A stretch of DNA of 64,000 bases, from assembly GCA_045562575.1 (NCBI GenBank), contig JBJKVQ010000018.1:119839-183838 (forward strand). Direction: 5' to 3'. Below are positions 58,044 to 64,000 of this stretch, one piece after another. The stretch's first letter is position 1. Every line of letters begins with the position of its first letter. The position numbers and the translations under genes were made by a program. This stretch comes from UBA6952 sp045562575. GTDB lineage: Bacteria > Chloroflexota > Dehalococcoidia > Lucifugimonadales > UBA6952. Under the pieces are notes generated by a model, which did not search any database, had not been told where the DNA came from, and worked only from the letters and a program-made list of their open reading frames with translations.

Positions 58044-58874
58044 ATGAAAAATCAAATCATAAAACGACGGTTAGGTAGGACTAATCTGTATGTTACGGAA
58101 CTTGGTTTTGGTGCTATGGACACACCTCAAGTTCCGGAAGGAAAGGACACCTTACTGTCTGCTATACGTTTAGGGATGAATTTTGTTGATACATCTCGAA
58201 TCTATGATGGTAGTGAATTTCTAATTGGACAAATAGTTCCTTCTTTTAACCGTGATGATTTAATTATTGCATCTAAAACGATTAATAGAACTCGTGATGG
58301 GGCACAATACGATGTAGATAGAAGTTTAAGTCTGATGAATTTAGACTATATAGACCTATATCAATTAGATGATGTTGGTATCGAAGATTGGGAATGTATA
58401 TTACAAGAAGATGGAGCTTTGGAAGGTTTGAAAATAGCTCAATATCGCGGTCTTATAAATTATATTGGAATTTCTTCACATGATTTATCCCTAATTGATA
58501 TTGCGATAGAATCAAATCTTTTTGATACAGTGATGATAGAATATTCGGCATTTTACTCTGATACGTATAATTTAACCAAGAAGGCAAAACAAAACGACAT
58601 TGGTGTGATAGGGATGCGCCCACTAGGGGGGTCTGGAAGAATGACTACTCTTCGTACACTTAAAGATAGGAATCCTTTATTTGATACTATTACACCGTCG
58701 TATTTATTAGAATTTGTTTTATCTAACACAAATATTGCAGTTTCTATAGTAGGATCCCGGTATCCTGATAGGGTACAATCTAATGTAATAACAGCGTTGG
58801 ATTATAAAGTGTTAAATGAAAATGAAAGAGAAAAATGTATTCAATCTGCGGGTGAATTATTTGAACTTTTGTAA
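58044..58874 (+). CDS. Aldo/keto reductase-family protein
   Basis: 276-residue TIM barrel of the AKR family. Catalytic positions Asp49 (FVDTSRIY), Tyr54 and Lys78 (LIIASKT) are present, but the usual His in YQLHD is Asp109 (DLYQLDDVG). It begins one base after the pdhC stop, so co-translation is likely. With the tetrad His missing, activity may be altered; the substrate is unknown. Confidence 0.85.
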   Translation: MKNQIIKRRLGRTNLYVTELGFGAMDTPQVPEGKDTLLSAIRLGMNFVDTSRIYDGSEFLIGQIVPSFNRDDLIIASKTINRTRDGAQYDVDRSLSLMNLDYIDLYQLDDVGIEDWECILQEDGALEGLKIAQYRGLINYIGISSHDLSLIDIAIESNLFDTVMIEYSAFYSDTYNLTKKAKQNDIGVIGMRPLGGSGRMTTLRTLKDRNPLFDTITPSYLLEFVLSNTNIAVSIVGSRYPDRVQSNVITALDYKVLNENEREKCIQSAGELFELL

Positions 58875-58888
58875 TAAAAGGAGAATGC

Positions 58889-59548
58889 ATGCAGGTTAGA
58901 TTAGTAAGTTATTCCCAACCTACTGAAGACTTTACTAAAGAAGGTGTAGACAATGCACAAGAATTAATTGCTTATTGTGCAAAAGTTTCAAATCCTTCCA
59001 ATCAGATTAATAAAGAAACAAGCGAAAGGCTAATTCGATTTCTCATAAATCATGCTCATTGGTCACCTTTGGAAATGGTCAATGCTTGTTTAGAAATAGA
59101 AACTACTCGCGATATTGCCAGGCAAATTTTACGACACAGGAGTTTTAGTTTTCAAGAATTTAGTCAAAGATATGCTAATCCTACTAAGGACTTGGATTTT
59201 GTATTACGTGAAGCTCGTCTTCAAGACCCCAAAAATCGACAAAACTCTATTGAGGTTAATGATGAAAACTTACAATTGAAATGGGATGAACTACAAAACG
59301 ATGTTATTGATAAAGCTAAATTAGCTTATAAATGGGCAGTTGATAACGGTATAGCAAAAGAACAAGCCCGTGTAGTATTACCAGAAGGTAATACTATAAG
59401 TCGTATGTATGTGAATGGTACATTAAGAAGTTGGATTCACTACATTGAGTTACGAAGTGCTCATGGAACTCAAAAGGAACATACTGAGATTGCTAAGGCA
59501 TGTGCAGAGGTAATTACAGAGATTTTTCCTATGGCACAAAGTATATAA
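58889..59548 (+). CDS. thyX: Flavin-dependent thymidylate synthase
   Basis: Methylates dUMP using methylene-THF, FAD and NADPH. 219 residues with the ThyX motif RHRSFSFQEFSQR (82-94) and later LPEGNTISRMYVNGTLRSW. AAGGAG ribosome binding site. Last gene of the pdh operon strand run; no thyA is seen here. Confidence 0.95.
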   Translation: MQVRLVSYSQPTEDFTKEGVDNAQELIAYCAKVSNPSNQINKETSERLIRFLINHAHWSPLEMVNACLEIETTRDIARQILRHRSFSFQEFSQRYANPTKDLDFVLREARLQDPKNRQNSIEVNDENLQLKWDELQNDVIDKAKLAYKWAVDNGIAKEQARVVLPEGNTISRMYVNGTLRSWIHYIELRSAHGTQKEHTEIAKACAEVITEIFPMAQSI

Positions 59549-59555
59549 ATTATAT

Positions 59556-59717
59556 TTAATAATCAGAACAGTCTCTGGTATAACCACAATTTTGACATTT
59601 TATTTTACAGTGTATTGCTAGCATTGAAGACTTACATATGTCGCAGATATAGTATCTAATATTTGGAGTGACAGATACAATGTTATCTCTTTTTTGCGGT
59701 GTGTTATTTATCCCCAT
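59556..59717 (-). CDS. 53-residue zinc-ribbon protein
   Basis: A small reading frame, ATG at 59717 to TAA ending 59556, 53 residues. The ATG overlaps the stop of the upstream hot-dog gene (reading ATGGGGATAA), so it is likely coupled. It has a zinc ribbon: Cys25 and Cys28 (CDIC), Cys41 and Cys44 (CQNC), with CGYTRDCSDY at the end. Cysteine content and the matching strand argue against chance. Similar short CxxC proteins accompany acyl-CoA and other enzymes; none can be named. It sits convergent to thyX, 7 bases apart. Confidence 0.6.
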   Translation of the reverse strand: MGINNTPQKRDNIVSVTPNIRYYICDICKSSMLAIHCKIKCQNCGYTRDCSDY

Positions 59718-60139
59718 TTTTTACCTACTTCAGAAGGTTGCTTGAGTTCATGCGTTATAACTCGATCAATTAATCGGCCATCTTCATCTACTGAAACTGC
59801 TTCTGTCACAATATAAGTCTTGCCACGTTTTTTATATTTATCAGCTATCCATGATTTTACAATAATGTTTTTACCTGGAATTGGTGGATTATAACAAAAA
59901 AATGAGCATCTAGCGTTAACCGAACCGTTGTCTTTATATTTCTTATTATATTGTTTTGTATCCACTTTTTGAGCAACAGTTGGGAATGCTGCGTCAGTAT
60001 CCATCACACCTTTTCTAAATTGAGTTAGCATATTTTCAGTATATATATACTCCCAAGTATCAAAAGTTTCTCCTATTTCGAGCTTGTCCCAGTCGAGTAG
60101 AATTTTGCTTTTGTCTTCAGAAACCTTATTTAGTGCCAT
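59708..60139 (-). CDS. MaoC-like hot-dog protein
   Basis: 143 residues: LDWDKLEIGETFDTWEYIYT, then VNARCSFFCYNPPIPGKNII and a strand AVSVDEDGRLIDRV. It looks like a MaoC/FAS1-like dehydratase half or thioesterase without a clear catalytic His. Strong TAGGAGGAATT ribosome binding site. Promoter TTCAAA-17-TATAAT on the minus strand (60197-60169). Confidence 0.6.
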   Translation of the reverse strand: MALNKVSEDKSKILLDWDKLEIGETFDTWEYIYTENMLTQFRKGVMDTDAAFPTVAQKVDTKQYNKKYKDNGSVNARCSFFCYNPPIPGKNIIVKSWIADKYKKRGKTYIVTEAVSVDEDGRLIDRVITHELKQPSEVGKKWG

Positions 60140-60168
60140 ATTAATTCCTCCTAAATATACTCTTAAAG

Positions 60169-60236
60169 ATTATAATCTTGATGATATACCGTTTGAATTT
60201 GTAGAACTATTAATGGTATCTTTATCTTGGTATAAT
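60169..60236. promoter_or_regulatory. Divergent promoters between hot-dog gene and xdhC-like gene
   Basis: Minus strand: TTCAAA (60197-60192) and TATAAT (60174-60169), 17-base spacer. Plus strand: extended -10 TGGTATAAT (60228-60236) with no clear -35, for the XdhC-like gene. Confidence 0.55.
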
Positions 60237-60264
60237 AATACATATTGTAAAATGATGGTGTAAT

Positions 60265-61449
60265 TTGGATATAGTATTTAAAGCGATAATAGATGAATCA
60301 AAGCGAAATAATGAATTTGCTGTAGCTACTGTTGTTAAAACTAAAGGGTCTACTCCTCAGAAAACTGGCTCTAAACTTCTTATTAAAAATGATGGTTCTT
60401 CAGTTGGTACGTTGGGTGGGGGTTGTGTAGAAGGTGATATTTGGTTTGCTGCTACAGAAATTTTAAAGTCTAAAGGGAATTCTGAATATAAAGAATATTT
60501 TTTGAATGAGGATATAGCTGCTAGAGACGGATTAGTTTGTGGTGGAACAATGTATTTCCTAATAGAACCTTTCTACCAAGATGGTTTATTTAATTCATTT
60601 GCTAGCAATGTGGTAGATGCGTACAATGGAAAACATTCGGTAGGTTTAGCTACGCTTATTGATAAACAAAATTCAATTCCAGAGCAAAAGATATATTTCG
60701 ATTCATCTGGAAACCCATCTGGTTCATTTAACAACAAGAAAATAGATGAACAAGTTCATAATACAATTTTAGATCTAATACCATATGGAAAATCTAAAAT
60801 GATTGATATCGATGAAAATATATCGGTATATATTGAAACCTATGCTAGCCATCCAACATTAATATTGATAGGTGGCGGGCATATTTCTAAATCTTTAGCT
60901 CCTTTAGCTCATTCTGTTGGTTTTAAGAGCATTGTCATTGATGACCGTGAAGACTTTGCTAATTCTGAAAGATTTCCTCAAACTGAATTTACAATTGTTT
61001 CTGATTATAAAAATGCTTTTAATTCAAATAAATTTGAAGTAAATAAAAATTCAATGATTGTTATTGCCACGAGAGGTCATAATTTTGATGATATTGCTTT
61101 AGAGTCTGCAATTAACACAAATGCTGGTTATATTGGATTAGTAGGTTCTGAGAGAAAAGCAATTATGATTTTTGAGCAATTACTTTCTAGAGGAATTGAT
61201 ATTAAGAAATTAAAAACTATTAATACTCCAATTGGATTGGATATTAAAGCTGCTACTCCAGAAGAAATAGCTGTAAGTGTAATAGCTGAATTGATTCAAT
61301 ATAGACTTGGTGGTAAAGGCGGAAGTCTAAAAATTAAAGATCAAAAGATTGATAGTATTTATAACAAACTACAAAAGAAAAATAAGACTCCAAAAATCAT
61401 TGATGATGATCAAAACGTTCTTCATCCAATTAGAGGATCAAATAGATAA
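60265..61449 (+). CDS. XdhC/CoxI-family molybdenum-enzyme maturation protein
   Basis: 394 residues. XdhC-like N-terminal VATVVKTKGSTPQKTGSKLLI and GTLGGGCVEGDIW, and the C-terminal Rossmann LILIGGGHISKSLAPLA with VIATRGHNFDDIAL and GLVGSERKAIMIFEQL. Delivers sulfurated Moco to xanthine/CO dehydrogenase-type enzymes. TTG start at 60265. It precedes a MocA-like gene; no molybdoenzyme is in the window. Confidence 0.88.
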   Translation: MDIVFKAIIDESKRNNEFAVATVVKTKGSTPQKTGSKLLIKNDGSSVGTLGGGCVEGDIWFAATEILKSKGNSEYKEYFLNEDIAARDGLVCGGTMYFLIEPFYQDGLFNSFASNVVDAYNGKHSVGLATLIDKQNSIPEQKIYFDSSGNPSGSFNNKKIDEQVHNTILDLIPYGKSKMIDIDENISVYIETYASHPTLILIGGGHISKSLAPLAHSVGFKSIVIDDREDFANSERFPQTEFTIVSDYKNAFNSNKFEVNKNSMIVIATRGHNFDDIALESAINTNAGYIGLVGSERKAIMIFEQLLSRGIDIKKLKTINTPIGLDIKAATPEEIAVSVIAELIQYRLGGKGGSLKIKDQKIDSIYNKLQKKNKTPKIIDDDQNVLHPIRGSNR

Positions 61450-61467
61450 TAACTTATAAGGCAATTT

Positions 61468-62076
61468 ATGGTTTACCAAAATGTAGGAGCTGTTCTTACT
61501 TGTGCTGGTTTATCTACGAGAATGCATCAAAATAAAGCATTTGTGAACTGGAACGGGCTTCCTTTAATCGAACAACAAATAAGTCTTTTAATAAATTCTG
61601 GCATTTATCATTTAGTAGTTGTCATAGGATTTGAATCCGAAAGATATAATTTTATCAAGGATAAATATCCTTCGGTTACTTTAATTGAAAATAAAAATTA
61701 TGAATCTGGTCGTTCATCTTCAATAAAATCAGGCCTATCTGTATTAAATACCTCAGTTGATAACTTATTGATTCTTGGTGTAGATCAACCTAGAACTCAG
61801 AAGATTGTACAAGCTGTTATAAAAGAACATATTTCTTCTGAATCTCTCATTTCATATCCTGTATATCATAATAGGGGAGGACACCCCATTATATTTAATA
61901 AAGCAACCTTTAAGGATATAAATGATATAGATGAAGAATCAAATGGATTAAGATATGTAACTCAGAAATATAATGAATTTATTAATAAGATTGATCTAGA
62001 TGAAGAGATAGTTCTTTTAGATCTTAATACTGAGTCAAATTATTTAGAAGCATTAGATTATTTTAATAACCATTGA
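61468..62076 (+). CDS. Molybdenum cofactor cytidylyltransferase (MocA-like)
   Basis: 202-residue nucleotidyltransferase fold: VGAVLTCAGLSTRMHQNKAF at the N-terminus and ESGRSSSIKSGLSVL, LGVDQPRTQKIV, NRGGHPIIF. Makes MCD from Moco and CTP, matching its XdhC neighbour 18 bases away. The usual G-x-S-x-R-(M/L)-G-x-xK loop reads AGLSTRMHQNKA, with Gly lost, so the call is by context. Confidence 0.82.
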   Translation: MVYQNVGAVLTCAGLSTRMHQNKAFVNWNGLPLIEQQISLLINSGIYHLVVVIGFESERYNFIKDKYPSVTLIENKNYESGRSSSIKSGLSVLNTSVDNLLILGVDQPRTQKIVQAVIKEHISSESLISYPVYHNRGGHPIIFNKATFKDINDIDEESNGLRYVTQKYNEFINKIDLDEEIVLLDLNTESNYLEALDYFNNH

Positions 62077-62079
62077 GAG

Positions 62080-62922
62080 TTATAAATTAGCACGTTCTTC
62101 TTCTGTAGCTATTTTAAATATTGTCCAATGACGTAATTGTGCAATATCTGCTCCACTAGTATCTTGTAAAAGAACATCAAAATTTACAAAATGATGAGCT
62201 TTTCTTTCATAAACTTCTAATATATGTGCCCCCCCAATGACCGTGGTATTTATCCCTACAGATTGTTTATGTTGTACTCTGCTTTTAGTATGCATTGAAG
62301 TTGGAATATCAAAATTGTGCCTCATAAGTTGTTCAGCCCACCCGGCAATCCAGGAAGGATGCGCCACCTTAGTTTCCCCTGTAAATATTGGGTTTGTTGT
62401 AATTTGTTTAATTGTTGTGAATTCAGATGCTAGTTCATTAGTGAATGTAACTTGCATAGCATTCCAGTCTTTGTCTTTAGGAGTATCTTCTAAAGAAAGG
62501 CTGGGTTTTGTTTTTTCTTCTGGTTTGGGATCCATTGATAAAGGTTTTACAAATTCTGTTACCCAAGGAGCATCCCCAATACCAACTTCTCCTGTTACGC
62601 AAACTATATTGGATTCATTTAGCATTTCTATCGACCAGTCATTAGAATCATTATGTTGAGTTCCTTGTATTCTTAGTTTATCTCCAGGGAATGTTGGTTG
62701 GCGAAATGAGTATTCCGCCCATCCATTATGCAGCCATTTCTCTCCCAATGCTTGCACTATAGTATCTGTAGCCCATCCCCACACGGTTACTCCACCAACA
62801 AGTGGACCTTTAAATCCGTAGGCTTGTGCTATTTCTGTAGAATGAATAGGGTTAGATATATCCGGGCTATCTTCATGTCCTAAATAAGCAATTATCGAAT
62901 TTTCTATACTTGGTTTATTCAT
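62080..62922 (-). CDS. Double hot-dog MaoC-like protein
   Basis: 280 residues with two hot-dog halves: IHSTEIAQAYGFKGPLVGGV then SFRQPTFPGDKLRIQG in the first, and VQHKQSVGINTTVIGGAHIL in the second. No clear catalytic D/H pair of MaoC is seen. Possible hydratase or acyl-CoA binding protein. Follows sufU on the minus strand by 15 bases, perhaps only by read-through. Confidence 0.65.
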   Translation of the reverse strand: MNKPSIENSIIAYLGHEDSPDISNPIHSTEIAQAYGFKGPLVGGVTVWGWATDTIVQALGEKWLHNGWAEYSFRQPTFPGDKLRIQGTQHNDSNDWSIEMLNESNIVCVTGEVGIGDAPWVTEFVKPLSMDPKPEEKTKPSLSLEDTPKDKDWNAMQVTFTNELASEFTTIKQITTNPIFTGETKVAHPSWIAGWAEQLMRHNFDIPTSMHTKSRVQHKQSVGINTTVIGGAHILEVYERKAHHFVNFDVLLQDTSGADIAQLRHWTIFKIATEEERANL

Positions 62923-62937
62923 AACGTTACTTAATGG

Positions 62938-63363
62938 TTAGGATACGCTGTCTTCAAGAGTAGACCAAGAAAGTAGTGAGCATTTTATACGTACAGGGAA
63001 GTTTCTAACGCCTTCAAGAATTTCTAGATCTTGTAATAATTCTAGGTTAGTATTCTCACCTTGCATCATTTTTCTGAATTCTTCACGGATTTCTAATGCT
63101 TCGGTGATTGATTTGCCTTTAATAGTTTCAGTCATTAATGATGCTGTAGCTTGGCTTATAGCACAACCATGACCTTGAAAACCAACTTCTTGGATTACTT
63201 GATTATTATCGACATTTATTTGTAAGTTTACCTCGTCACCACAAAAAGGGTTATATCCTCGAGCTTTGTATATTGGCTCAATGATTTCTGATGAATTACG
63301 AGGATTTTTATAATGGTCTAAAATAACCTCTTTGTATAAATCATTTAATTCGCTTGGTAACAT
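62938..63363 (-). CDS. sufU: SufU-type iron-sulfur scaffold/sulfur relay protein
   Basis: 141 residues, with ligands YNPFCGDEV (Cys41, Asp43), GHGCAISQATASLM (Cys67) and RIKCSLLSW (Cys128). The SufU form has an inserted loop between the second and third cysteines, as here (long REEFRKMMQGENTNLELL). It accepts sulfur from SufS, encoded just upstream on the same strand (21-base gap). Confidence 0.93.
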   Translation of the reverse strand: MLPSELNDLYKEVILDHYKNPRNSSEIIEPIYKARGYNPFCGDEVNLQINVDNNQVIQEVGFQGHGCAISQATASLMTETIKGKSITEALEIREEFRKMMQGENTNLELLQDLEILEGVRNFPVRIKCSLLSWSTLEDSVS

Positions 63364-63384
63364 GTACTTATTTAAATTTAAATT

Positions 63385-64000
63385 TTAGTTAAAGAAATTA
63401 ATAACATCATTCATTCCTTCGATCAACTTATCTATGTCATTATAATCATTATAGATATAAAAGCTAGCTCGTGATGTTGCAGATAACCCAAGCTTTTTAT
63501 GATATGGCATACCACAATGATGGCCTGTTCTAATTGCTATTCCTCTTTGGTCTAATATTGTACCTATATCATGGGGATGTATATCATTCATAGTAAAAGT
63601 AGCAACTCCCCCACGAATTTCAGGGTTTGTAGGACCAATAATTTCTAATCCTGGTATTTCTATTAATTTATCTAATGCATACGTTATTAAATCTTTTTCG
63701 TGTTGTCTTACGTTCTCCATGCCAATATTAGATAAATAATCGATTGCTACACCAAGACCGACTGGGTCAATAAAATTTGGTGTTCCAGCTTCAAATTTGG
63801 TAGGAATATCATTCCATGTAGCATCACTATAAGTAACTTCTTTGACCATCTCTCCCCCTCTGAGAAATGGTTCTAAATTTTCTAGTACAGAAGTTTTTGC
63901 ATGTAATATACCAATTCCAGGTGGGGCTAGCATTTTATGCCCTGAAAATGCTAGGAACTCACAATCAAGTTGTTGAACATCTACAGGCATGTGTGGGACA
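63385..64000 (-). CDS. sufS: Cysteine desulfurase SufS, C-terminal part (cut by window edge)
   Basis: The frame is open past 64000 with VPHMPVDVQQLDCEFLAFSG, and the PLP lysine in FSGHKMLAPPGIGILH. The C-terminal domain has RGGVATFTMNDIHPHDIGT and RTGHHCGMPYHKKLG with the persulfide cysteine. It mobilises sulfur from cysteine for Fe-S assembly with SufU. The ATG at 63990 is internal, not the start. Confidence 0.95.
   Translation of the reverse strand, partial: VPHMPVDVQQLDCEFLAFSGHKMLAPPGIGILHAKTSVLENLEPFLRGGEMVKEVTYSDATWNDIPTKFEAGTPNFIDPVGLGVAIDYLSNIGMENVRQHEKDLITYALDKLIEIPGLEIIGPTNPEIRGGVATFTMNDIHPHDIGTILDQRGIAIRTGHHCGMPYHKKLGLSATSRASFYIYNDYNDIDKLIEGMNDVINFFN

Overview
This is an AT-rich, densely packed bacterial chromosome segment. 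It carries one complete 16S rRNA gene on the minus strand (about 34115-35620), tRNA-Glu, tRNA-Lys and tRNA-Leu genes, a long Bacillus-type SRP RNA, two T-box riboswitches and roughly 65 protein genes, nearly all housekeeping or metabolic. I see no transposase, integrase, prophage or CRISPR array. T-boxes, a long SRP RNA with Alu domain, a bacterial translin-family protein, a sortase, MEP-pathway isoprenoid synthesis, ThyX and several MaoC-type hot-dog enzymes together suggest a free-living, streamlined Chloroflexota (SAR202/Dehalococcoidia-like). That placement is inference; comparing the 16S would settle it.

Layout. 1-2.2 kb: proB (5' end outside the window) and proA. 2.2-5.8 kb, minus strand: a split transketolase plus an acetolactate-synthase-like ThDP enzyme. 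5.9-8.0 kb: MFS transporter and amidohydrolase. 8.1-9.3 kb: small zinc ribbon and sortase. 9.3-16.3 kb: a tryptophan-specific T-box heading trpS-trpE-G-D-C-F-B, with no trpA in the window. 16.5-21.4 kb: MBL hydrolase, two MaoC proteins, GNAT, NUDIX, HEAT-repeat protein, nth and an EVE protein. 21.5-23.2 kb: argC, tRNA-Glu and a phosphodiesterase. 23.3-31.7 kb: a leucine-specific T-box heading ilvB-ilvN-ilvC-leuA-leuC-leuD-tgt. 31.7-33.9 kb: amidase, small protein, MoaD/ThiS-like carrier and NIL-domain protein. 33.9-35.8 kb: a self-contained 16S unit with promoter, boxB-like hairpin, boxA and a 28-bp processing stem, but no 23S or 5S. 36-42.9 kb: translin-like protein, thiE, two FmdB zinc ribbons, rnhB, mnmA, rsfS, ndk, tsaB, tsaE and thiL. 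43-48 kb: tRNA-Lys, tRNA-Leu, two peptide ABC ATPases, lepA and galU. 48-50 kb: SRP RNA, rsmA and ispE. 50-54 kb: FMN hydroxy-acid oxidase, PHP phosphoesterase and a phosphonoacetate-hydrolase-like enzyme. 53.3-59.5 kb: pyruvate dehydrogenase complex (lpd-pdhA-pdhB-pdhC), aldo/keto reductase and thyX. 59.5-64 kb: an unlisted 53-residue zinc ribbon, hot-dog proteins, XdhC-MocA, and sufU with partial sufS.

Many genes overlap by 1-20 bases in TAATG or ATGA junctions, and several convergent pairs abut or overlap at their 3' ends. Recognisable promoters follow a TTGACA-17-TACTAT-like plan. Amino-acid biosynthesis is controlled at the RNA level by uncharged tRNA, in one case together with the cognate tRNA synthetase. 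I see no single obviously new large system. The best leads are the isolated 16S unit, the NIL/MoaD (GGK tail)/amidase cluster, the bacterial translin gene, and the coupled 53-residue zinc-ribbon gene.
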